Source: Nanobdellota archaeon | GTDB lineage: Archaea > Aenigmatarchaeota > Aenigmatarchaeia > QMZP01 | DNA: 44,835 bases | Assembly (NCBI GenBank): GCA_018816245.1 | Contig: JAHIVW010000002.1 | Location: forward strand, 82,314 to 127,148 | Direction: 5' to 3' | Shown here: positions 38,929-44,835 of the stretch, in pieces | How positions within the stretch are numbered: the stretch's first letter is position 1 | Layout: each line of letters begins with the position of its first letter | The notes under the pieces: model-generated | Told to the model about the DNA's origin: nothing | Databases searched by the model: none | What the model saw: only the letters and a program-made list of their open reading frames with translations | Program-made: the position numbers and the translations under genes

Positions 38929-40056
38929 ATGAACACGGTCGAGAAGATCAAGATTCTAGGAAGCGGTTCCAAGTTCGATGCATGCTCCTGTACACCAGCC
39001 ATGCGCGCAGAACACGGAACCAAGCACATCGGGGATACCCTCGGCTGTGCCATTACCCGGTCCGCAACGCCGGACGGGAAACCGATCTCCCTATTCAAGG
39101 TCTTGTACAGCAACGTTTGCTCCTTTGATTGCACCTACTGCCCGAACCGGACGGGGTGCAGCAAACAGAAAACCACGTTCGAGGACACAGAACTCGCGGC
39201 AGCGTTCATGAAGCTCTACATTCAGAACTATGTCGAAGGCCTGTTCCTGAGTTCCGGGGTGATGAAGGACCCGGACACGACCATGGAACAGATGCTGCGT
39301 TCTGTCACACTGCTCAGGGAAACCTATCAGTACCGCGGGTACATCCATCTCAAAATCATGCCCGGGACGAATCGTGATCTCGTCAAGCAGGCAGGCGAAC
39401 TCGCTGATCGATTGAGCATCAACGTTGAGGCCCCGTCGCAGGACCGGCTCACTGATTTGTCCACAATCAAGAACCTGAAAATCGATGTCATCCGCCGGCA
39501 GCGCTGGATGGACAGTCAACACATCCGTTCGGGCCATTCAACGCAGTTCGTTGTCGGTGGTGCCGGCGAATCAGACTGGGAGATTCTGCGCATGGCACAC
39601 TGGGAATACAAGAACGTTGGTTTGCAAAAGGCCTACTATTCTGCATTCAAACCAGTCGAATCCACCCCATTGGCAGCGAAGAAACACGTTCCTGTGACGC
39701 GAGAAGTTTCCCTGACCCGGTCTGATTTCCTCATGCGCTCGTACAAGTATTCCTTGGCCGACATTCACGGCATTCTTGATGATGACGGTATGCTCCCTCA
39801 AGGTGATCCAAAGTTCCACATCGCCCTGAACGAATTCGATCGGCCTGTTGACCTGAATGATCTTTCCTACGAAGAGTTGCTCCGCATTCCTGGCATCGGC
39901 CACATATCCGCTATGCGGATCCTGCGTCTCCAAAAACAACACAAGATCAGGAGTGCAAAACAACTCCACACTATGGGCGTTGTCATGAAACGGGCACGGC
40001 CCTTCTTGAAACTGAACGGGCACGCACAAACTGCGTTGACCCGATTTGCGAGGTGA
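38929..40056 (+). CDS. Putative DNA modification/repair radical SAM protein
   Basis: This 375-residue protein has the radical SAM cluster motif Cys64-x3-Cys68-x2-Cys71 in VCSFDCTYCPNR and a C-terminal helix-hairpin-helix (LLRIPGIGHISAMRILRL). This is the layout of the family described as radical SAM protein linked to uracil-DNA glycosylase. CTTATAC at about 38900 is 26 nt before the ATG at 38929; the longer upstream frame enters the tRNA. The next gene follows by four bases and encodes the usual partner. Confidence 0.88.
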   Translation: MNTVEKIKILGSGSKFDACSCTPAMRAEHGTKHIGDTLGCAITRSATPDGKPISLFKVLYSNVCSFDCTYCPNRTGCSKQKTTFEDTELAAAFMKLYIQNYVEGLFLSSGVMKDPDTTMEQMLRSVTLLRETYQYRGYIHLKIMPGTNRDLVKQAGELADRLSINVEAPSQDRLTDLSTIKNLKIDVIRRQRWMDSQHIRSGHSTQFVVGGAGESDWEILRMAHWEYKNVGLQKAYYSAFKPVESTPLAAKKHVPVTREVSLTRSDFLMRSYKYSLADIHGILDDDGMLPQGDPKFHIALNEFDRPVDLNDLSYEELLRIPGIGHISAMRILRLQKQHKIRSAKQLHTMGVVMKRARPFLKLNGHAQTALTRFAR

Positions 40057-40060
40057 TCGT

Positions 40061-40693
40061 ATGGTCCGACAGAAACGACGATTTGCACCACCATCCTGGA
40101 ACCAACAACTGGAGCTGGCCCGGCGACATAGCAGCTTCAAGGAAGATCTCCTCCTGAAAATCGAAACCCAGGACAAGCGTCTTGTTCGTGTCCAGGCAAC
40201 ACCAGAAGCACGGACGCTCTACAATTGCTACAGTCAGGTCATGACCGAGATCAACCAATTAATGAACTACCTCCGGTTTACGATCAATCCCCATGGGATT
40301 CTTCACGTTTCCTACACACCGCGGCATTCCATCGAAGATGTTGTTGTTGCCCAGTTCCACCGACGGTTTCCCCGGTTTGCAATTGTCCTCGCCAGCGCAC
40401 GAGGCACGTTCGTTGCTGACATGATGACCGTGCTCCAGCTCACGAAACCGCTTGCAGACGTGATTCTGGATCTCGAGAATCAGCGACCGCGTGACCCGTT
40501 CCTGAAGGACCTCAACAACACCGACGACGCGATCTGGGAGGCGTTCTACCGGAGCCAGCGGCGAACCACGGAACGCGATCCGAAGCGGGTCGCGGCAATT
40601 GTTCCCAAACGGTTCCAGAAAATGCCGTCATTCCAACTGGAACGGGAACTGTTTGCCGGGGCAACGTTGAAGCCGTTCCTTCCACAACACTAG
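40061..40693 (+). CDS. DUF4130-type partner of the DNA-repair radical SAM protein
   Basis: This 210-residue protein resembles the DUF4130/'probable DNA metabolism protein' family that is paired with the radical SAM gene in bacteria. The pattern YNCYSQVMTEINQLMNYLRF, then HVSYTPRHSIEDVVVAQFHRRFP and the ARGTFVADM block fit. The ATG at 40061 has SD GAGGTGA and lies four bases after the radical SAM stop. In many bacteria this family is fused to uracil-DNA glycosylase; here no glycosylase is adjacent. Confidence 0.7.
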   Translation: MVRQKRRFAPPSWNQQLELARRHSSFKEDLLLKIETQDKRLVRVQATPEARTLYNCYSQVMTEINQLMNYLRFTINPHGILHVSYTPRHSIEDVVVAQFHRRFPRFAIVLASARGTFVADMMTVLQLTKPLADVILDLENQRPRDPFLKDLNNTDDAIWEAFYRSQRRTTERDPKRVAAIVPKRFQKMPSFQLERELFAGATLKPFLPQH

Positions 40694-40723
40694 TTTTATA
40701 CCTTCATCACCAATTCTCCCCAT

Positions 40724-41884
40724 ATGTTCGGTTCCCTGAAGAAGAAGCTGAAGGAAGGCGTCAAGCGCTTGACTGAGAAGATGGAACATCCTCAACAACA
40801 GCCACAGGAAGATCTCCCACAAGAGCAACCACCTGAAGAACCGAGTGACGTGTCAGAACCTGTTGAGGAATCACATCCTGAAGAAACACCTGAAGAGCCC
40901 CTTCCAGAAGAACCACCAAAACCAGAACCACCCCCAAAACCTCCTGAACCAGAGATACCACCAGAACCTCCCAAAGAAGAACCAAAACCAGAAAAGAAAT
41001 CCTTCAAGGAACGCCTCGGCATCAAGAAAGTCACAACCAAAATCATTGAACGATCATTATCGCTCTCTGATATCGAGAATTTCTTTACAGAAAGTGAGCC
41101 TGATTTACTCGAAGCAAACGTGGCAGTCCCGGTGATAGACTTCCTGAAGCACGATCTTGAGGAGCAGCTTGTCAAAAGACAAGTCAAACGCGGGAAAGCA
41201 GGAAACGAAATCACAAATGCGTTCAAACATGCATTGCTTGGGGTCCTCGACCAGGGTTCTCTCAACTTGTTCGACAAAATGAAAGAAAAAAAACCACTCA
41301 CCGTTCTCATGCTCGGCTTCAATGGATCAGGAAAAACGACCACGATCGCGAAGCTCGCCCACCTTCTGAAGAGAGAAGGGAAAACATCTGTCCTTGCCGC
41401 CGGAGACACCTTCCGCGCAGCTTCAATCGAACAGCTTGAGGTGCACGCAAAACGGATCGGCGTTCCGCTCGTCAAACAACAGTACGGCGCAGATGCCGCT
41501 GCGGTCATCTTCGACGCGAGAAAGCACGCCGAGGCGAACGCCATTGACGTGGTCCTCGCTGACACCGCAGGGCGGACGCATATTGACAAGAATCTCATCG
41601 ACGAACTCAAGAAGATTGTCCGTGTCAACAAGCCTGATCTGAAGGTCCTGGTGATTGATTCCCTGACTGGAAACGATGCTGTTGAACAGGCAAAGCTCTA
41701 CCATGACGCTGTTGGCGTTGACGCGGTCGTCCTCACCAAGGTCGACGTAAACACCAAGGGCGGCGCTATCCTTTCTGTCGCGTTCGCCATAAAGAAGCCG
41801 ATTCTTTACCTAGGAACAGGCCAAGGGTACGACGATTTGCAGGTGTTCGATCCTGACACCTTCGTGAACGAGTTGCTTGCATAA
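40724..41884 (+). CDS. ftsY: Signal recognition particle receptor FtsY
   Basis: This 386-residue GTPase has an acidic Glu/Pro-rich N-terminal region (about 22-92), the helical N domain, then the G domain. Its G elements are GFNGSGKTT (198-206), DTFRAASIEQLE, DTAGRTH and TKVDVNTKGGA. It receives ribosome-SRP complexes at the membrane, matching secDF earlier in the window. TTTTATACC at 40693-40701 is centred 27 nt before the ATG, so the message is leaderless. A 6-bp hairpin (41885-41900) follows its stop. Confidence 0.94.
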   Translation: MFGSLKKKLKEGVKRLTEKMEHPQQQPQEDLPQEQPPEEPSDVSEPVEESHPEETPEEPLPEEPPKPEPPPKPPEPEIPPEPPKEEPKPEKKSFKERLGIKKVTTKIIERSLSLSDIENFFTESEPDLLEANVAVPVIDFLKHDLEEQLVKRQVKRGKAGNEITNAFKHALLGVLDQGSLNLFDKMKEKKPLTVLMLGFNGSGKTTTIAKLAHLLKREGKTSVLAAGDTFRAASIEQLEVHAKRIGVPLVKQQYGADAAAVIFDARKHAEANAIDVVLADTAGRTHIDKNLIDELKKIVRVNKPDLKVLVIDSLTGNDAVEQAKLYHDAVGVDAVVLTKVDVNTKGGAILSVAFAIKKPILYLGTGQGYDDLQVFDPDTFVNELLA

Positions 41885-41900
41885 TATTCCGAAGGGAATA
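41885..41900 (+). terminator. Short stem-loop after ftsY
   Basis: TATTCC-GAAG-GGAATA lies one base after the ftsY stop: a 6-bp stem with a four-base loop. It may stop transcription or act as an operator for metK, whose TATA-like CTTAAAG is at 41939-41945. Confidence 0.35.
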
Positions 41901-41982
41901 ATTCATGGAGCAGTATTTTAGAAGCTCAACGAAACGTGCTTAAAGCTTCGAGCCTTGTATGAAGGCGAATGGAGGTTTGTCT

Positions 41983-43137
41983 ATGAGAAGTTATTTGTTT
42001 ACGTCAGAATCAGTGACCGAGGGCCATCCCGACAAAGTGGCTGATCAGATTTCAGATGCAATTCTGGACGCACTGATCAAGCAGGATCCGAATTCCCGCG
42101 TCGCGGTCGAAACCCTCACCACAACAGGGTTGATCCTCATTGCAGGAGAGGTCACAACCAAAGGGTACATCGATGTTCAAGGAGTTGCGCGCGGCGTCCT
42201 GAAACGAATCGGCTACAATAAACCCGAGTACGGGTTCAACTACGACGACTGCTCTGTCATGGTATCACTTCATGAACAGAGCCCGGACATCTCGCAAGGT
42301 GTGAGTGAGGGACAAGGCGACGACAAGGAACAAGGTGCAGGTGATCAGGGACTCATGTTCGGCTATGCCTCGAATGAAACTCCTGAATACATGCCGCTCC
42401 CGATCGTGCTCGCCCACAAACTGACCATGCGGCTGTCTGAAGTCCGCCGGTCAGGAGAACTTCCTTGGCTCCGCCCGGACGGAAAGTCCCAAGTCACGAT
42501 CGAGTACGACAACGGCACCCCGAAACGAGTGCACACCGTCGTTGTCTCTGCACACCATGAAGATATCTCCATGGACAAGATCCGGAAGGAAATCAGAGAG
42601 AAGGTCATTAACCCAGTGTGCAAGGACTGGATGGACGAGAATACAATTGTGTACATCAACCCAACCGGTCGTTTTGTTCGAGGCGGACCACCTGCAGACA
42701 CAGGACTGACCGGAAGAAAGATCATTGTTGACACCTACGGTGGGCATGGCAGCCACGGCGGCGGATGTTTTTCTGGAAAAGATCCGTCCAAAGTGGACCG
42801 TTCTGCGTCTTACATGGCACGCTATGTCGCCAAGAACATCGTTGCAGCTGGCCTGGCAGACAAGTGTGAAATTCAGATTGCCTACGCCATTGGTGTTTCC
42901 AAGCCGGTCTCCATCCTCGTCAACACGTTTGGAACGAACAAGATCCCCGAGGAGAAGATTGAGCAGGCGGTGAAGCAGGTATTCGACCTCCGCCCCAAGG
43001 CGATCATAGAACATCTCCAGCTTCGCCGTCCAATCTTCGAGAAGACCGCTTCGTATGGCCACTTCGGTCGGAACGACCCAGATTTCACTTGGGAAAAGAC
43101 CGACATGGTCGAGAAACTCAAGCAAGCGGCACAGTAG
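41983..43137 (+). CDS. metK: S-adenosylmethionine synthetase, bacterial type
   Basis: This 384-residue enzyme makes SAM from methionine and ATP. It is the bacterial/eukaryal MetK, with [22 protein letters not shown] and [19 protein letters not shown] (the usual Ala before Phe is Cys), and the length matches the bacterial enzyme. Most archaea use a distinct MAT family, so acquisition from bacteria is likely. The ATG at 41983 has a good SD (GGAGGT, six bases away); the ATG at 41959 lacks one. SAM feeds the radical SAM protein and Dph2 in this window. Confidence 0.92.
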   Translation: MRSYLFTSESVTEGHPDKVADQISDAILDALIKQDPNSRVAVETLTTTGLILIAGEVTTKGYIDVQGVARGVLKRIGYNKPEYGFNYDDCSVMVSLHEQSPDISQGVSEGQGDDKEQGAGDQGLMFGYASNETPEYMPLPIVLAHKLTMRLSEVRRSGELPWLRPDGKSQVTIEYDNGTPKRVHTVVVSAHHEDISMDKIRKEIREKVINPVCKDWMDENTIVYINPTGRFVRGGPPADTGLTGRKIIVDTYGGHGSHGGGCFSGKDPSKVDRSASYMARYVAKNIVAAGLADKCEIQIAYAIGVSKPVSILVNTFGTNKIPEEKIEQAVKQVFDLRPKAIIEHLQLRRPIFEKTASYGHFGRNDPDFTWEKTDMVEKLKQAAQ

Positions 43138-43173
43138 GGACGACCCTTATAAGGGGTCCTGGTAAGTTCTACC

Positions 43174-43674
43174 ATGGGTCTCTTCACTGTTTTTCTTGCC
43201 TCCATTGAGGCCTTTGTCCAGACCTACGGCCTCGGCGGAACCTTCATCATCTCACTCTTTGAATCCTTCATCTTTCCTGTTCCCACGGCCGTGATTATCG
43301 CTCCCACGACCGCGTTCGGGCAGGACCCGCTCCTGACCGTGCTGGTCGCGACAGTCGGTTCTGTGATCGGAGCTGTGGTCGGCTATGTCCTGGGGATGAA
43401 GCTCGGTCATCCCATTGCACACCGGTTGTTCAAAAAGAAGCACCTCGATCGTGTTGAGCAGTGGTTTGAACGATGGGGTGTTTGGACGGTGTTGCTTGCT
43501 GCCTTTTCCCCCATCCCCTTCAAGGTTGTGACTGTCGCAAGCGGGATCTTCCGCTTATCGTTCCGTGGGTTCATTCTTGCTGCAATTGTTGGTCGATTCT
43601 TCCAGTTCCTCGTCGCAGCCTACGTTGGCGACATTTTCGGCGCTGCAGTCATCGGGTGGCTCGGATCACTCTAG
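43174..43674 (+). CDS. VTT-domain (DedA/YqaA-like) membrane protein
   Basis: This 166-residue protein has about five hydrophobic segments and the signatures of the VTT/SNARE-associated family: an acidic residue in the first hairpin (LFESFIFPVPTA), G-rich GSVIGAVVGYVLGMKLG and the re-entrant FSPIPFKVVTVASGIF. Family members are lipid scramblases or flippases. CCCTTATAAGGG (43144-43155) is a palindromic TATA element centred 24-25 nt before the ATG, giving a leaderless start. Confidence 0.85.
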   Translation: MGLFTVFLASIEAFVQTYGLGGTFIISLFESFIFPVPTAVIIAPTTAFGQDPLLTVLVATVGSVIGAVVGYVLGMKLGHPIAHRLFKKKHLDRVEQWFERWGVWTVLLAAFSPIPFKVVTVASGIFRLSFRGFILAAIVGRFFQFLVAAYVGDIFGAAVIGWLGSL

Positions 43675-43899
43675 ATTCTGCAGATCGAATTCCGTCCCGC
43701 CATGAAGCAGTAACAATTTTTTTCTTCCTGTTTTCCCAGAGAGAATGGAAACCTTCTTCCCAAATAATTTTGAAAGGTGCGTCATGAGTTCTTGGTTTGC
43801 TTTTCCACCAGCTGCTTGCTGTTTCAAAAAAATAGTTACACTGTCTTCTGTTTTTCGGATTCGGAATGAACCGCTTCCCGGGCGGACGCGCACCGTCAA
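43666..43899 (-). CDS. DUF167 (YggU) family protein
   Basis: This is a 77-residue protein with the DUF167 core: LTVRVRPGSG, then LKQQAAGGKANQELMTHLSKLFGKKVSILSGKTGRKKLLLL, where GGKAN and 'GxxxRKK' are the conserved features. The longer frame to 43992 would read through the tRNA-Pro gene, so a later start is needed. TATAAA on the minus strand at 43921-43926 is centred 24-25 nt before TTG 43899, which I take as the start; GTG 43893 is the alternative. It overlaps the convergent VTT gene by nine bases. Confidence 0.72.
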   Translation of the reverse strand: MTVRVRPGSGSFRIRKTEDSVTIFLKQQAAGGKANQELMTHLSKLFGKKVSILSGKTGRKKLLLLHGGTEFDLQNLE

Positions 43900-43935
43900 T
43901 TCAAAGCCAAAGGGGACGCGTTTATACCACATGCA

Positions 43936-44008
43936 TGGGACCGCTGGGATTCGAACCCAGGTCGCGAGCTCCCGAAGCTCGAATGTTACCAAGTTGCACC
44001 ACGGTCCC
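43936..44008 (-). tRNA. tRNA-Pro (CGG)
   Basis: Acceptor arms GGGACCG and CGGTCCC pair fully, with discriminator A. The anticodon stem CGAGC/GCTCG has loop TTCGGGA, giving anticodon CGG. The T-arm is CTGGG-TTCGAAT-CCCAG. It is 73 nt with no intron and no encoded CCA. The AT-rich element at 44030-44043 provides the promoter. Confidence 0.93.
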
Positions 44009-44029
44009 GGTGTCCACAGTTTATCGACG

Positions 44030-44043
44030 CTCTATTTATTTAA
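44030..44043. promoter_or_regulatory. Shared AT-rich promoter core for tRNA-Pro and the GbsR-like gene
   Basis: The stretch TCTATTTATTTAAG reads as CTTAAATAAATAGA on the minus strand. It is centred about 27 nt from both the tRNA-Pro 5' end (44008, minus) and the ATG at 44062 (plus), so one TATA region can serve both directions. Confidence 0.5.
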
Positions 44044-44061
44044 GTGAATAAGAATACACCC

Positions 44062-44562
44062 ATGAGGAAGCGAAACCCTGTTTCAGAGAATGAATTGACC
44101 CAAGTCAAGCGCCGAATCCTCGAGACCTTTGGAGAGGTTGCGAATTCGATCGGCTACTCCCCCCTCCATGGTCAGGTTATTGGTGTCCTCCTGATCAAGG
44201 GAGAGCCAGTCTCGCTCCAGAAGCTCGCTTCGGAGACAGGCTATTCAACGTCAACCCTTTCCCTTTCCCTAGATCTCCTCGAGGTGCTTGGCGTGATTAA
44301 GAAGATCAAGAAAACCGGTGACCGCCGGCTCTATATCCAGCTCCACGGCGATCTCTTGGGAGCGCTCAAAAAAGCGATCATGCTCCGCCTCGAAAAGAGC
44401 ATTACCTCCTCCCTCAACGAATTCAAAGATTGTAAAGAACGAATTGCACGGCTCTCCGGAGAAGAGAAAGAAAAACTTGTTCATTCAATTGATATTCTTG
44501 AAGGTCATATCAAGCGTCTTGAGTCGTATGTCGACATCCTTTCCAAGATGGAACTCCCATAA
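44062..44562 (+). CDS. GbsR/MarR-type transcriptional regulator
   Basis: This 166-residue protein has a winged helix-turn-helix: GYSPLHGQVIGVLLIKGEPVSLQKLA, then STSTLSLSLDLLEVLGVIKKIKKTGDRRLYIQ, as in GbsR-like repressors. A long helical C-terminus (about residues 95-165) should dimerise. The ATG at 44062 was chosen over GTG 44044 by the 27-nt distance from the TATA region. Target genes are unknown; osmolyte uptake is the classical GbsR theme but no such gene is near. Confidence 0.75.
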   Translation: MRKRNPVSENELTQVKRRILETFGEVANSIGYSPLHGQVIGVLLIKGEPVSLQKLASETGYSTSTLSLSLDLLEVLGVIKKIKKTGDRRLYIQLHGDLLGALKKAIMLRLEKSITSSLNEFKDCKERIARLSGEEKEKLVHSIDILEGHIKRLESYVDILSKMELP

Positions 44563-44835
44563 CGATACCGACGCTTGATCCGGTCCCAGGGGAGATTTCG
44601 TTCGTAGCGAATAAGCATACCAACAATGCCCATGATTCCTACGCCAGCAATAATGAATAACATCCAGATCATTTGTGCTGCTTCACAACTCTGTTCGCAC
44701 ACCCCACCGCAGTCAACACCTTCCTCACCTTCGTCCTGAATACCGTTCTGACAGTTCGTCGCTGCGATGGCGCAGCCCTCGTTGACCTCGCCGTCGCAGT
44801 CGTCGTCCTCGCTGTTCGTGCAGACTTCGATGGTC
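44505..44835 (-). CDS. C-terminal part of a Cys-rich surface protein (cut by the window edge)
   Basis: An open frame enters from the right edge. It reads VCTNSEDDDCDGEVNEGC, then NCQNGIQDEGEEGVDCGGVC, followed by one membrane helix (MIWMLFIIAGVGIMGIVGMLI) and a short basic tail. These Asp/Cys repeats resemble metal-binding or thrombospondin-3-like extracellular modules, and the C-terminal anchor matches the other surface proteins here. Its last 58 bases overlap the end of the GbsR-like gene on the other strand. Confidence 0.7.
   Translation of the reverse strand, partial: TIEVCTNSEDDDCDGEVNEGCAIAATNCQNGIQDEGEEGVDCGGVCEQSCEAAQMIWMLFIIAGVGIMGIVGMLIRYERNLPWDRIKRRYRYGSSILERMSTYDSRRLI

Overview
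The window reads as archaeal chromosome, probably from a DPANN-type lineage such as Woesearchaeota (the lineage is inference from gene content). Direct support comes from RNA polymerase subunit Rpo11, Dph2, deoxyhypusine synthase, HMG-CoA reductase, a geranylgeranyl-reductase-family protein, archaeal SecD/SecF and FtsY. Many genes have a TATA element about 24-28 nt before the start codon and almost no leader. Internal operon genes use Shine-Dalgarno (SD) sites or ATGA overlaps.

Layout. 1-10.6 kb: a lipid reductase and NAD(P)HX epimerase face away from secF-secD, with one palindromic TATA element between them. Then come a 1475-residue sequon-rich surface protein, two membrane proteins and rpo11. 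10.6-15.6 kb: a minus-strand accessory block with five very small proteins that look like beta-grasp (ubiquitin-like) folds, a zinc-finger protein of anti-sigma type, a DMT-type transporter and two helical proteins. dph2 lies inside this block, and several gene groups are preceded by long structured leaders. 15.7-19.3 kb: HMG-CoA reductase, phosphohexomutase and phosphoglucose/phosphomannose isomerase. 19.4-26.1 kb: two mosaic beta-helix proteins flank a winged-helix/Nudix pair, followed by a second large membrane-anchored surface protein. 26.2-29.0 kb: an SD-led operon of five unrecognised soluble and membrane proteins. 29.1-31.0 kb: agmatinase-family protein, a 56-residue membrane protein and deoxyhypusine synthase. 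31.0-32.0 kb: a lipoprotein and a toxin-antitoxin pair whose toxin is cut by a stop codon just before its conserved end. 32.0-37.9 kb: a secreted beta-propeller protein and three tandem cytoplasmic PQQ-propeller paralogues sharing an invariant C-terminal tail. 37.9-44.8 kb: a LAGLIDADG protein running into a tRNA-Gln with a D-loop insertion, a radical SAM/DUF4130 pair, ftsY, a bacterial-type metK, a VTT membrane protein, a DUF167 protein, tRNA-Pro, a GbsR-like regulator and a partial surface protein.

Most striking signal: one palindrome, approximately GTATMACASTGTKATAC, occurs four times. Three copies are centred 41-43 bp before the start codons of dph2 (diphthamide on EF2), the agmatinase-dys operon (hypusine on aIF5A) and the PQQ-propeller operon. 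This suggests a small regulon linking two translation-factor modification pathways to unknown propeller proteins. The fourth copy sits between rpo11 and the end of the accessory block. Other notable points are the beta-grasp cluster, the truncated toxin, the homing-type protein at the interrupted tRNA and the recombined beta-helix genes.
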